Source: Holothuria scabra (Eukaryota > Echinodermata > Holothuroidea > Aspidochirotida > Holothuriidae). Taken from it: a stretch of 64,000 nt of DNA. Both the position numbers and the translations under genes were made by a program. The stretch lies in contig CM074193.1 in assembly GCA_037179385.1 (NCBI GenBank), positions 2,547,931 through 2,611,930 of the forward strand, in the 5' to 3' direction. This document shows positions 49,117 through 63,077 of the stretch, one piece after another (positions within the stretch are counted from its first letter, which is position 1; every line of letters begins with the position of its first letter). The notes beneath the pieces were generated by a model. It had not been told where the DNA came from. It saw only the letters and a program-made list of their open reading frames with translations, and ran no database searches.

Positions 49117-50194
49117 GTGTTGTCTGTTTCCCACCTTTCCAGTTTTTTGACATCTGTGTGCATTCAGTTATGTAAGTCTGTTTCTGCAAATGTATATGTG
49201 TCTTTTAACACAGGTAGTTAGAAGATACACCTGTTATGTGACCGATGCAGGAAACTCAGACTGAAGCTGATGTTACAAGAAGCAGTTGCCAGACATTGCA
49301 AGATGCCTCTCAAGTTCCCTACCCAGAACATGACTACATTGGTTACATTCTCAGTAAGTTGCATTCCACTAACCAATAACTCACTCACAATTGAGAAGAA
49401 TAGAAGAGTAGTGAAATAGGTGTATGTGCTATTTTATGAAATTCACTTATAACTATACCAGCAGTTAACATAGTTGTTAGCATGATGCCTTACTCAGCTG
49501 GACAAGCAGAACCCAATTGAATCTGTTGGTACATATGTGGTGCTTTGAGATTTTGAAATGCGCCAGCCCCTCCCCTCCCCACCCCCCCTCAAAAAGAGAA
49601 AAATTGTGTAAGAATTCTGTAAGGTTTGACATTTGCAAAAAGTGTGTAATCATGTTTGGTTCCTGTTCTGTACAATGACAATCCCTGAATACATTGTCAG
49701 AAATGGTGAAATTCCATTGTTCATCTGTGCCTGTAATGACTGTTGTTTCCTCCTTTTATTTTCAGGATTCCGCTGACTAAAAGCAACGCACAGAGAAAAA
49801 ACCTGTCTTCACACCACCATACCCGAGGGTTATTGGGGGCTCATCAACTTTCTCATCACCGGAAATAATGGTACATAATGACTTATAAAGCTTTATTCCT
49901 TATTATTCATGCTACTGGTTCCAGTAGTGTAAAGCAATATGTTCTTATCTGTACTAATTGCATCAAATTTAGTTATTGTTTAGTGTTTTAGTGATCTTCA
50001 TGTAGCAAAGGTTAAAGAGTAGGAAAGAATTAAAACTTGTTAGTACCCCAAGACCAAATCTTTCCAAATTTGTGTGTATTGTTATACATTGTTTTCATTA
50101 CCAAGTTTATTTTACACTGCCCATAGGTTAACATGCAGACCAAGGCATAGGCAGTACATCATTTCTAGGCAGGGATTGGGCCTTTTTATGTATT

Positions 50195-50340
50195 TTTTTT
50201 TTAATCATGGTTTAAATCAGTGATTTAAATCAAGCAAATTGATAAAATTGATGTTAATCAATTTGTTAATTTTTTTCAACAAAAACCTTGAGTTATATCA
50301 TGATTTTAATCAGCTTGATTTTAAATCAATCAACCCAGGC
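50195..50340. repeat. AT-rich inverted repeat, second copy
   Basis: Counterpart of 17615-17762, with no difference noticed by eye. Confidence 0.5.
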
Positions 50341-50816
50341 ATTGTAGTAACTTTCCTTCTCATTCAAACAAACTGAATGTGTGAACATTGATGGGGCTGG
50401 GAATTGTGCTTTCATTTGCTTAATATTGGGGGAAAAATCCTCCAAATGAAAGGATACACAGACAATGCCTTTGCTTAGGGATGACGTGGAAGAGAACAGA
50501 AGTGATTGTCATTACAAGGACCTACTCACAAGGGATTTGGCAATAGAAACAAAGGGACCAGTCAATCAAATAATGGCACCTCAAAAGATGTAAGTAGTCT
50601 CAAGTATATATTGTCTGAAAAATATTGTTGGTTTTATCTCCTTCTATAGCAACTCACTGGTCAAACAGAAGGTATGGAAGGAGACACACCTGGAGTATGG
50701 CACCCATCACCCCCAAAAGTAAGTACACTCTTGAACTTGTTTTTCCTTCCCAATGCCAAACAGTGAAATGCGAACTGTTCATTATCATTGCTGTTCCTTA
50801 CTGCAAATTTGTATTT

Positions 50817-51065
50817 CTTTTTCTTATTTATTTACTTCTTTATTTATTCATTCATTTGTTCATTCATTCATTCATTCATTCATTGTTCGTTCAATGATTC
50901 ATTGATTCACTGGTTCACTCATTCATTCCTTCTTCATTCATTCCTTTATTTATTGATTGATTCATTAATCGATTGGTTCATTCATTCATCCATTCATTAG
51001 TACAGGTATTCATGCATTCATTCATTCTTTCATTCATTCATTCATTCATTCATTTATTCATTTTA
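50817..51065. repeat. ATTC microsatellite, second copy
   Basis: Counterpart of 18239-18487. One extra T precedes the array; the interruptions inside it are the same, which argues for very recent separation of the two copies. Confidence 0.9.
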
Positions 51066-53217
51066 TTTTATTTAACGAAATTGTATATTTTAATTATTTT
51101 CTATTAGATTCAACGCCAGGTGCTTGATCAGACAGTATTCTTAAGGAATGTCCTTCCATCAAACACCTTGCTGATTGATCCATCATCACCTAGTGCTACC
51201 TCAACATCATCTGTTTCATCTTCACCCAGTGTAAGTGCTTGCAAATGCCTGTTCTGTTTTCTGTTTCTGAAACAGGTAGACAGGTCTTTTGTTTGTCTGT
51301 ATAATGAAATCTGCTCTCCTGTTGAATATTGGAATAGCCCCTTATATGTATTTTTTTACATGGTCAGAGTGAACTGTAAGTTGTGTTGTATATTTATTGT
51401 CAATGATCCATGTCTTTTAAAGCAAGTTTCACAAAGCTTGAGCTCACCTGTCTGAATACCCTACCATTCAAGGTGTTTTTTTGGAAGGGTGTGGACTGTC
51501 ATGCCAAATAGTATTAAAATGTACTTTTTAACCAAAAAATCTTCTGTCTTTTGTTTTCTTCTATACAGATATTTAAAAGAGAAATAAAACCAGAGACAAG
51601 CAGCAGCTCCCCCTCAGATGGGTCTCTGTTTGAACCATCAGAGCAAGAAGATGATGATGATGGTGATGAAGATGGTAGTGACTCTGGACAATCTGGCATA
51701 TCCACCACCAGAGAAGGAAAACTTGTGCATGAGAGTAAGTTTATTGTGTTTGAGTCTAGTCTGAAAAATCTGATCAAACACATCAAGTGTGAAGTTTGTC
51801 AAATGCCTGCAGAAGAAAGTAGCAGAAGTTTTAAGGGAACGATGGTGGTACTACAGATTTCATGTCTCCATGGGCACAAGATCACCAAGTGGTACTCACA
51901 GCCATTTATCAAGAACACCCCAGCTGGGAATGTATTTTGTTCTGCAGGTATACTATTCAGTGGTTCTTCCTTTGCGCAAATTAAACAGTACATGGAGTTT
52001 GTTAAAGTGAAGTTCATAGGCCATACAACATACTATGACATTTTACAGAAAACACTCATCCCTGTGGTAAACCACACATACATCAGAAGCCAAAGAGAAG
52101 TGACTGACAAGCTTGTAGGAAAATCTGTGTGGCTCAGTGGCGATGGAAGAAACGATTCCCCTGGATACAGCGCCAAATATTGTTCATACACCTTCATGAA
52201 CCCTGCTACAGAAGAGATTATCGACACAGAGTTGGTGCAGGTCACAGATACAACAAGCTCAGTGGCGATGGAGAAGGTGGGATTCAGGAAGTGTCTTAAT
52301 CGAGTAAGGGGAAAGGCATCAAAGTAGAGCTGGTGGCAACTGACCGGCATGCTGGCATAAGGAAGGTGATGAGAACGGAGTATCCTGATATTGATCATGA
52401 CTTTGATGTGTGGCACTTTGCAAAGAACATCAAGAAGAAACTTCTGGCAAAAGCAAAGAAGAAGGATGCAGAGGATCTTTCAAGATGGATCCAAGCTGTA
52501 TCAACTCATCTTTGGTGGTGTTGTCAGAATTGTGATGGAGATGTCAAGAAGCTAAGGGAGATGTGGACTTCGATCCTCAAACACATCACAAATGTCCATT
52601 CTTGGTCTGACTGTGAACGGTTTCATCAGTGCGGCCACCCTCAGTTATCAGATGATGAGATACGACTAAAGCTATGGCTTAAACCTGAATCTCCTGCACA
52701 TCTAGCTTTACAGGATGTTGTTCTCAACCCTACAATCCTTCGTGATCTAGAACAGCTAGTCCATGCATGTCATACTGGTGCCTTGGAAGTATTCCATAGT
52801 GTTGTGCTAAAGTATTGTCCAAAACGCCTTGAATTTGGATATGAGCATATGCAGGCACGGATGCATCTAGCTGTTCTAGATCATAATCACAATCTGAACA
52901 GACCTCAAGCAGTGGTGAAAAAGGCAACAAGGAATTCTTTGCCAGAAGGGGAGCATAGGTTCAACCTGGTTTATTCCAAGGGTAGGGGAGGGTGGGTAGT
53001 CAAGAAAATTTACCAACAGAAATCATTGTCTTACGTACAAGACATGATGGTTAGCACTGTAAAGGCTGTGGAAGGCAGTATCAACCTTGAAGCCAATAAA
53101 AACCAACCAAGGCCATCAAACATTGCTCGTGTCCCTAGACCTGACAAGACCATCATGGTACAAGAGCTGAAGTCTAGATTTCAGAAAAAAGATATGCCTG
53201 ATGAGGAAACCGGCTGA

Positions 53218-56200
53218 GCCATTCAATATTTAACTAAGGTCAGATGAGGTCACTGGAGGTCAAACTTTGAAAAGCTTTTAATTACATTAGCATATCTCAT
53301 GTGTCCATATTGGCACACGGTCATAACCTCTTCTTTATGGGGCTGGTATGAGAAATGTTTTATAGTGTATTGTTCATTGGTGATAACATCAAGTTTGCTT
53401 ACAAGCATAAATACATATGGAAATGAGGAAATGTTTTGGAGGATCACCAAGTATTATACAAGTTGAATGTAAGTAAGGTCACAAAAATTAATTAGTACTA
53501 AAATATCCCTTGTGAAGATGTTACAAACAATGAGTATGAGTTTTTGCTCATCTCTATTTCGGAGACTGGCTGCACAGTTCTCATAATATCCAGCAAGGAA
53601 CCACAGTGCCCATTGGGCTCTTGTTGAGGGTAGAAATTAAGCATATGAGGCGTTTGTACATGCAAACCAAAGGTAAATGGTTTTGAAATGTAGATGAGAT
53701 GAAAAATATAGAATAACAGGCCCCAAATCATAAAAATATGGAATGTATAGGATTTTTCAAAATACATGGGAAATATAGTGACACTTTGGTGCCTGTACTT
53801 GGTGAATTGAATTTTCCTATCGAGTAGATGAGGTCTGTTGACGAAGTCTGTATAAAGTTTATTAAGAATAGAGGCCAACTGGCATCATCAGTAGCCATTT
53901 CTTGTAAACATTCCATCTAAATGATGTGTAATTAAGTCATCAAAACCTCTTTGAAGCTTTGCATTCTGTTTTTATAAATTGTAGTGTACCTCGGTAAAGT
54001 CCTTATATCTTTCAGCAAGCTAAATGACAGATTCCTCATCAGTCACATCCCAATGCCTGTCAAAGATGGATGTTCTTGAGAAATGTCTCATATTTTCTAC
54101 CAACACTCTTAGAATTTGTGTTGTGTTTGCTTTTACAAGCAGTGGATGTGGCACTACGACTGGTTGTTTATTATACGAATATTCAAATAGTTTTGCACCA
54201 TATAGACATGGGTGATTATGCAGTGTCTGATGCCAGTATCAGTGTGCATTACTAACACTGTACAGTGACATACACATCGAGATAATTTTACAAGTTTCAT
54301 TGCAGCTTTAAGTTTCATAAAGTACCCATGCAAAGACACTCACTGTTTCACTCGATGCTGCTTCCGTCCAGAAAACAACTGTTCTGCCTTGAGCCTTCCT
54401 TGAAGAACCTTCATCAACATCTTATTCTTGTTTGTGACAAACCTATCACTACATAGCACTTTCTGAAAATGTTTCGTTTGGTTGTTGTTCATGCCAACAA
54501 GACTTGAATAACTAGCAAATGCTCATTGGGGGATAATTTATGAGGTCACCAGGTCAAAGGTGCATGTAATGTGAAAGGTTGCAGAATAAAAAAATAATGA
54601 CTATACAAATGAAGTTTGCTTCCAAAATTGTGTCCAGTCTTGTCCACTTGGGCAGTGACATCAGTTCTTTGCACATTTGTGCACATGAACATGTGTGCAC
54701 ATATCACACAATTTTATGATTTACGGTCAGTTTTTATGCTAGTTTATGCTACAAGTCCATTTTAATCGGTAATCATATATTTTTTTTTGATTTTATGCCT
54801 CTCTTGGATGCTTGATGTATGGATCCCTGTTGAAATGAAAAAAGTTACTAGATGAAAAAAGTTACTCACCCTACTGGATGACTGGACATTGCATCCTGAT
54901 CGGGACTACCACACCCTGGTAACTCATTTATCTCTGGGTTAAGTGTCAGAAGATCTGTATTTCATCAGTAGCATGTGCAGTGATGGGAGGGTCATACCCC
55001 ACCCATCTTTTTCTCATTCAATATGGAAATGTAAGTTAAATAGTGTGGTAAAAAAGAATAGATTTAAACTGTTGTATACGTACCCCAAGTCAGCCGGATA
55101 TCGCATAAGTTTGCATCTCACTAGTATCTGTTGCATAATATTTTACCAGTCAGGGGAAATTGTTCTTCGGGAAGGTTCCATTGCATTTATTTCTAAACAA
55201 GTAATTTTATCTGCCCACATGAGTTGAACCTCAAGCTTTCACTATATTACTAGAGAGGTTCTTTAGGTCAAATAGTGTCTCAGCATCTGCAAATCTGAGT
55301 TTTTCCTTGTTGCTTCAGTCGCACTCTCTTCTTTGTCAGTTCTTTCTTTTGAGACAAACCCTATTAAAGCTGCACTGCGAAGTTAATATACTTGATTGTC
55401 AGTAAAATGATGTTAATTTTAACATGTTCCAAGGAGGCAAGTGGCTTGGTCATTTTTAGGGAAACATTGTCATTTTTATAGTGGCTATCCTATTCTGAAA
55501 TTGCTGCATTCACACTTTTTACTATTGCAATATTCAATAGCAAATTTGCATTGGTGCCTTTGCCTTAATTGCCAGAACTTTGCATGTTTTATTTCAAAAA
55601 TATGGGACAACCACACTTTAATGATGCACATTTGGGTGCTCACAAGATACATCTTCATCCTCACTAAGTGAGCCCCTTACTGCATGTGCATGTAGAGTAA
55701 TAATGGTGTGAAAATGTGCAATTCCCTAATCTCACACTCACCTGAAAATCACACTGCCTTTTGAAAACTCATTTCCAATACAACATCTGGGCAGAATTGA
55801 AATGTTGTTGTGGTAATTGAATAGATTGTCTAAACACAAAGTTTGTATGACTGAATATATATTTTACAATGCTGTGTGTATTTATTCATAAAACTAACTG
55901 TTAAATTTCAACCCAGTCATTTGTATGTAAGAAATCTGAAAGGTGTTATGTTACAATGAAGAAAAACTACATGGAAAGAATAACACACAGCCTTTTTCCA
56001 AGCACCAAAAAAAATGACTTGCTCCACCTGTTTATGATGGAGGTGGTAGAAAAATGAATAAAGAAAGCCTATTGTTTAGGAAATACTTTAACAATGCCTT
56101 TTGTGTTGTGTTCTTTACATCTGAGTGGTTGCCATTGGCATTCTCCCTTGATTCGTATCATAATTACATTTGATTGTCACTGAGAAATGTAGGACACTAA

Positions 56201-59200
56201 CTATAGTGCAAGGTTTCAATAAGTATGTCAGTTTATGTAATCATTGGTCTTGTTAATTGTTATATATTATCACAAGACAGTATTTTACCAAATGCCATCT
56301 CAATTGACACCCTGCTTATTTTTGCTTGATACATTGCTCCCACACTGTAACAGGACATAAACATAGATATTCAAGCAGTTAGCATAGAGGCAATAGGTTT
56401 ACAAGTAAAACATATACACTTCAGGTGGGGACATGAAATGCATGGATTTTAAGGATTACCACTTCACAATGAATGATATTTAATTGAAACAAGTCACCCT
56501 AGGTTGTAAACAGCAAGTACTGTCTGACAGTGTTGATTTGAGTTGGGTCATCGACTATCTATGTCACCAGGATTTTGATGAGAAAAGACTTATTCCAGTA
56601 ACATGATGGAAAGGTAAATAGTCATGGCTTGTTTACAATCCACAATCAGCCAATTTCCATTTGAAGTAAGTGCTAGAGCCATACATAAACCACAGTGCTC
56701 CAGAGTCAGAATCCTTGCCATGTACATCTGGAACTCCAGTCGGTGAAACATGTTTGCAAGGTGTGCAAAGCTTCGTGATTGACCAAATAGTTATAATAGA
56801 TACAATATGAAAAGCTGGAAAGTGGTCCATCGGCAAGAGGAGGGAACTAATAAGTAGTTATAAGGAAGAGGGTACATTTTAAATGCCATTCACTTGAAGT
56901 TTGTAGAAGTACTTTCAGCTGGGGATCCACTAATCAAATACCTTTGCCTTCAGGGTGTGTTAGCATGGCCTGTAAATAACATCTCCATTTAATTTACATG
57001 TTTCAAACTAACTTCAATAATAAGGGAATGGACTGACATATTTTTGCACACAAGTTTCAACCAAGGGTGGTTAAGGTACAGATTGCCCACCCCCACCCCT
57101 TTCATTTTTGAGTGAACAGTTGACTTGTCAGTATCATGGCTTCTCACTGAATAATTAGCTATTTTTGAGGTGATGTATGGAACTTGCATAACTAAGTAAC
57201 CCCTCCCTTTTATTCCCTTTGGAATAAAAAAATAACCTGTCATTGTCATGGCACCTTCCTAAAGAAGAGGATATTGTTCAGGGGGTGGTTGAAACTTATC
57301 AGTAGGTAGCATTTTAAATCCATCACCTATTCCAGCATTGCAGTTTAGGCCTCAACTCCCGAGGCCATGTAATCCAATGCTGAAGCCATCTACACCGACA
57401 GTGGAGTGCACTTTAGAGCAGTTAGTTACCTTTATCTTGTTCTGTGGTAAGGATCTTCTTTTGAAACCTTATAAGAGCATGCCCTATGATACCTTCATGA
57501 AGCTATGTGAGTTACAAATACCTTCCTTGAGACAATATGAACTTCCAACCTATTATTGAAGGGACCTTCTTAAAAACTGGCAGTAATGAGACTGGAGTTA
57601 CGAGCTGAGACCGAGGCCCAGGTGTGAATCCATGTTTTTTTTGCATGGGTGGGGGGGGGGTTAACAATCTTTCCCATAAGGAACCATCTTAAAAGTATCT
57701 GAGAGTAGTGCCATCGGTCGGTACGCAGCGAACCCAGAAAATGTTGGCGGAAAAATACCTCCCAGATTGTGGGAAACCGTACTTCCCTTGGCTTGGAAAT
57801 TCCTCTCGCCTTCCTTTCTTTTGTTATTATTTAAGGATCAGAGCATGTGGGATCTGGGCCCCCTTGATCCTCTGACATGGTCTTACCTCAGACCTCACAA
57901 TGCCGAGGCCTCCAACACTTGACTCACACCTAACATGGGCTTTGAAGCGAGCCATTGTCCACCTGAACACACTTGTGCCTTTGGCCCAGTGCAGCATCAA
58001 TATGGATTCAGGTTGCACAGTGATGAATCCCCACCAACTTTTTAAACTTTTTGGTGCAATTGATACCAATGTAGTTTTCTCAGACAACGGATGTCAAACA
58101 TGGAAAGACTTTCCTTTTTTTTTTTTCTTTACCATTTCAATTATATTTCAAAAGAATGTACAAAGCTAATTTCTGTCTCACAAAAAAGAAAAAAACAAGA
58201 GTAGCATAGCTACTGACACTCAACCCTTCTGATGATACATGTTCATCTTAAACACAATCATGATCCACACTCAATACATACCATATTTACTTCATTTTGA
58301 ACACAACCATGGTCAACATAGCAAGACTCTGTTAACCTAAGAGTTGGACCATGTCATGGATAAATCTCAAAAGCTAGTTGGTCCATTTGTATAACACTGC
58401 CTATAAGGGCAGGGATCAGAAACTTAAGTCATAGTGCATTATAAATGTGACCAGTTTGTGTAGGACAGTGGCATAACCAGTCGGGAAGAAGATACCAAAT
58501 GTCTTTCCTTCCTCCTCAATCCCTGTCTCCCTTCCCCTTCCTCTCCCTCCCTCCACTCTCTCCCCCATGAAATTTGTACACAAAAAAAAACAACGAAGTA
58601 TTGGATGAAAATTTAATACACGATCCATTCGAAGTTCAAAAATGTTGGAAAAAAATACCCTCGTCAGGAACTGTTCTCAGTACTAATTATATGCCCATTT
58701 AGGCATTTGAAAATGACCATGAAGGTTGTCATTTGATAGCACTTTATCTCACAATAAGCTGAAAGGGGATGTAGCCTTTCAGAGCACTTTAAGTAATTTG
58801 ATTCCCTTTTTGCCAGCACTTATTTCAGGATTTATTGTAAGTAAGTTGTTATTTGAACCCCAAAGTTGTTGGGCTTCTTTTGTACCAGAAACCTGCTGCT
58901 CATTGAAGCAGCTAATTGGAGTAACGAACCAGTGGTCAGGTACTATAATTGGGGACCGCATTTTTTCCCTAAAAACTGGTAGCCATGACAGATCTCCTTA
59001 AAGGCTAATATCCTGTAATGAATGCTGACAAGAAGTGCTGATTTGTGTACATTAAAACTGAAATTACTCCCCTTCTCTTTCTACTACCACTCCCAGACCA
59101 GGGAAAAAATCCTGTGGTATGAGCCAAACAGCAACTCTATGGATGAACAATGACCCCACTGTATGCAATGTCCCCACACAGCAAGTAGAGCTGTGTAATA

Positions 59201-59606
59201 GATACTAAAATTACTGAAGGATAAGAAATAAGATGAAGGACATTATGGTTTGTACACAGCAGACACTTGGGCACTAGCTAGCAACTACTCCCAAGACTAG
59301 CAAAAGTCAAAACAATGTTACTGGAAACTTGTCTCATGAAGGTTTTTGCCTTGAGGCTGTTCATTTCAGCTAATAGACCATGAAAGATTATGAAAATGGC
59401 CATAAATTACCACTTCTCTTTGGTTTATCATGTAGCCTGGAAGGAAATGTATTGCCATCAATAATATGACACCTGCACAACAAATTTCAAAAAATCCACG
59501 GGCAATTACACAAGCTGAAACCTTTTGAAAAGAGAGACAGACATTTTCTCCTCTTCTTTCAAAATATGGTGAGACATCTTGTTAAGGACAATAGTACACC
59601 ACGTAT
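53218..59606. other. non-coding, second copy of 20641-27027
   Basis: Same content as the first copy with no gene recognised. It contains the family D repeat (about 58621-59010) and the substitution-dense patch at 54740-55170. Confidence 0.5.
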
Positions 59607-60798
59607 TCACTGTGAGGTCGGACATGCCCTAAGAGAATTGGCAATAAATTCTGCGGACTTAGGGTGACTAATGACCCCCTCAATGAGACTTCTGGGAAGA
59701 TCATTCCAATCCCAAATAGTCTTATGGATAAAACTATTTAAAACAATTTGTCCTAGCAGGGGGAAAGTAGTGCAAAGCATGCATATTACGAGTAATACGG
59801 GGTGGGTTTACAAAGGGCAGACGGAGGGATATTGACTTAGCCGTAGGTACCTTTGGCGAGGATTTGAAGCATACAATGCCTGTGGCAATCACAAAGCATG
59901 CGAAGACCTGAGATCTTTCAAAAGGGCAGTCATTGATCCCACATCACTGAAGTTGTACTATAAACCGAGCAGACCTTCTTTGTACTCCCTCTAATTTATC
60001 TTGAAGTGAAACCTGATTTGGATCCCAAATGGAACAAGCATACTCTGATGAAGGTCTTATCAAACCTTTATAAGCTGCCAGTTTATTCCTTGAACAAAAG
60101 AAAGGTTCCCCGTAGTAGACCAAGGACCTTATTTCCTTTATTACAAATAGACTGTATGTGCTTGCTCCAATTGAGATTCTTACTGTAGTAATGGTCACCC
60201 CCAAATACTTAATAGAGTCCACCCTCTTCAGATTAGCACCATGGAGAGTGTACATAAAAATTCTGGGGTGATGTTTCCTTGAAACAGACATAACACTGCA
60301 CTTTGCCAGATGAAATCTCATGCCCCAGGTTTTTGCCCATTGGCCCAGGTGAGTAATGTCTCTCAGTAGAACACTGCACTCACTTTGATCTTCAATGGCT
60401 CTAACAAACACAATCATCAGCGAACAACCTAACTTCAGGAGAAGCAGCTTCAACAATATCACTTACATAAAACAGAAAGAGAACTGGACCTAGAACAGAC
60501 CCCTGAGGAACACCAGAAAGAACTGGAGCAGGAGCAGATTTTGTACCATTTACAACAACAGATTGCGAGCGATCAGAAAGGAAGTTCACCACCCAATTGA
60601 CAATTTGTCTAGAGACCCCTAAAGAATATAACTTCGTCTTAAGGAGTTTGTGGGGGACAGTGTCGAAGGCCTTCTTGAAATCTAAAATAACGATGTCGAC
60701 CTGTTTGTTTTTATCCAAGGCTGGAGCCCACTCATTAATAACAGACACCAACTGAGTATCACAACTGTGATAGTCATACTGTACTATCCCCTCTAGAG
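59607..60798 (-). pseudogene. decayed CR1/L2-type reverse transcriptase, second copy
   Basis: Counterpart of 27028-28224. It keeps a longer intact stretch than the first copy: motif A (LDFKKAFDTVPH), SGVPQGSVLGP and FADD are in one frame at 60401-60751. The frame still ends directly after FADD, as in the first copy. The endonuclease is missing. Confidence 0.88.
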
Positions 60799-60802
60799 TA
60801 TA

Positions 60803-61061
60803 GGATCATTCCATGTCAAATCACCGGAGGCTGTTGCTGAGAAATTGGTCCGTGAAATTGACAAAAAGCCGAAATGCCATTTTGCCACTGATTTGCAAAA
60901 TTTCAACAAATTTTAATTCTGTCAAAATATGAGAAATTTCGCTAAAATTTTCAGGATATGCTTTTTTCATCACTGTCTACACATACAAATATTTTGGAAA
61001 TTTTTGAGTCAGTCGAGCAACAACTTTCTCAAAAATTAGGTGATTTGACATGGAATGACCC
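60803..61061. mobile_element. TATA-flanked MITE, second copy
   Basis: Counterpart of 28229-28489 with the same inverted ends and TATA flanks (60799-60802 and 61062-61065). It is two bases shorter through A- and T-run differences. Confidence 0.87.
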
Positions 61062-61107
61062 TATAACATGAGCTCTACCCACACCTCATGGGTTAAGCCA
61101 AAAATGT

Positions 61108-63077
61108 TCACACAGGCATGGCAGCAGCTAGGAGCTCATCAACATATGAAAATCCTGTGTAGGTACCATCAGGCTCCGGAAACTTTAGACGTATCTGGTA
61201 TACAACGCAGGATGGTATTGGTGTCCTGTTTCCTTTCCCCAAGTGCCCGTGTCCCCACAGAGTAAACATTTTGTAGGCGATGAATCTGTATTGCCTGTGT
61301 ATAAGAAAAACATGAAAAACAGTTAGGTTGGAGCCTAAATTATTCTGATTTGCAAGCGGTCCAACATTTGTGCCTAGCTGTTCCACTGGTGATGCGGCCG
61401 ATGCTTGCAATTTTTAAAGTGACATTTTACATATATACATGCATGAAAACAGGTCTCAAGAAGACTCATGAAGACTGAATGATAATGTTACTGTGGATCA
61501 TGTCCAGGTGCCTGCTGTACAAACTGTGTTATCCAGCCAGTCTGGTTATGTTACAGCAGCCGTGTAATTTATTGTCTATGCAAAAGGCAGAGCTAGGTGT
61601 TAATGCACAGCCTATACTGTACATTAGACCTGCCAGTGGTTATTCAGCAGAATATAGGAACTATGAAAATGTCTATTACCATCAATACAATGAAAATCCT
61701 GCTTTTTGAATGAGATGTGATAGGCCAGCTTGGTCCTAGACAAATTCCAGCCAACTCTATTCCAAGGCAACTTAGTCCCAAGCCTACTCAGTCCTATCAG
61801 ATGAGAAGTGTTTTTTGGTAGCAAATTTCAGACATCTAAATGGTATGGAGAAAAATTCGTTTTTATATAAATATATATGCAATTATCTTTTGGTCAAGGG
61901 AAACAGAAGATACAGATTTTATTGGAGGATTGAAGGTTAGGGTCTAATTTATCAAGTATTGGACCTCAGTTGGCTACACAAGCTGGCCAAACTGCTATGC
62001 AAAAGCAAAAATGTGTAGCTTTTTTGTGTGCATAACTATACATTTTTCAGACATTTTATACTAGGCCAAAGGAAGAAGTTCACAGAACTGCTATGCAAAA
62101 TTTGAATACTAATTTACATTATTCCCTGAAGATCACTTTGGACTTTGATTCACTGCTAAGTCTGCTTTTTATGTGGTTGTGTGATCATTCTGTACTAGTC
62201 TAGCATGCCTTGGCTGCCTCAGATTGGCGAGGTAAATTTTCTTTGACTCTTGAGTTATGTCCTCATTTTATCAATTAGCCTAGGCTAGAGTCTATTGCTA
62301 CTGTAGGCTAGGCCTAAAATAATTTCTGTCGATTAAAATCTTACTTTAAACTTCCCGCAATAAACTCGAATTGCTACAAATGAATGTCAAATAAGCACAA
62401 AGAGAAGTACGCATGAATTCAGTTTGGGTCCTAGTTGGCTTGGGAGCTACTTGACTGGATCCCGAGTTGGTTTGGGGCCGAATATGATCGAAAGCTGTAA
62501 CGTTAGTGTATGCCGTACAAACAGTACTGTGTTGTACCTGTAAATTGTAACCGTAGTAAGCTAGGCTATACTATTTGTATCAGTTCTACGAAAATCGCTT
62601 GCATGAAAAACCAATAAAAGAAAGCCAACTCATCGACCCAATAAAAGAGACTGCAACTTTTCTGCTGCATTATCGTCATATTTACCAACCTATTTTGCAA
62701 GTTTCTCGATGGCCGGTTGCCCTTTGTGTGCTGAACCAAATCCCATGTTGCCGACAGTACATCTTCATTCAGGCATACGCTGTCAAAGTTCTGATGAAGG
62801 GTTATGCAGCTTCCCATCACCTTGTCACCCAGTCTCCCTATTTCAGTGCAGCAAATACTCTCGACCCTCGTTTCCATTGCATGGCACAAACCACACTGAC
62901 ACCAGTCGGAGTTTCCCTCCTTTCGGCTCCAACCTCTGGCTCATCGTCACTGGAACCGGCAGCCTGTTCGGTGCTATCTTTGGAGGTAGCCATCATCTGA
63001 TTGTACTGTTCCTCCGACATACACGGTTCGAAGTCGTAACCATGAGGTCCTTCAAACTGTCCTGCATATCCGGCCAT
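61108..63077 (-). pseudogene. second copy of the P2X7 ballast-domain gene, exon 1 frameshifted
   Basis: Exon 1 equivalent is 63077-62690 (388 nt rather than 389); exon 2 is 61294-61108 and intact, with the same splice sites and TGA. One C is lost from the CCCC run seen at about 30348-30351 of the first copy (here TTTCCCTCC near 62913). The frame therefore breaks just before the WCQCGLC cysteine cluster. A homopolymer error is a likely cause; if so, this is a normal allele of the gene at 28537-30509. Confidence 0.85.

Larger units (their letters stand above)
49214..53217 (+). pseudogene. second, 5'-incomplete and broken copy of the THAP/DDE gene
   Basis: Equivalents of exons 4-8: 49214-49353, 49766-49870, 50650-50718, 51108-51230 and 51569-53217, with all splice sites kept. 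Exons 1-3 are absent (gap). Exon 4 is 140 nt instead of 138, with one inserted G (GCAGGAAAC) and one inserted T. Exon 5 has GAA changed to TAA after GCTGAC. Exon 8 lacks one G in the run at about 52308-52311, which splits the DDE domain between its first and second catalytic Asp. As written it cannot encode the protein. Because the lesions are mostly homopolymer or contig-end indels, sequencing error in a redundant allele is as likely as true decay. Confidence 0.85.
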
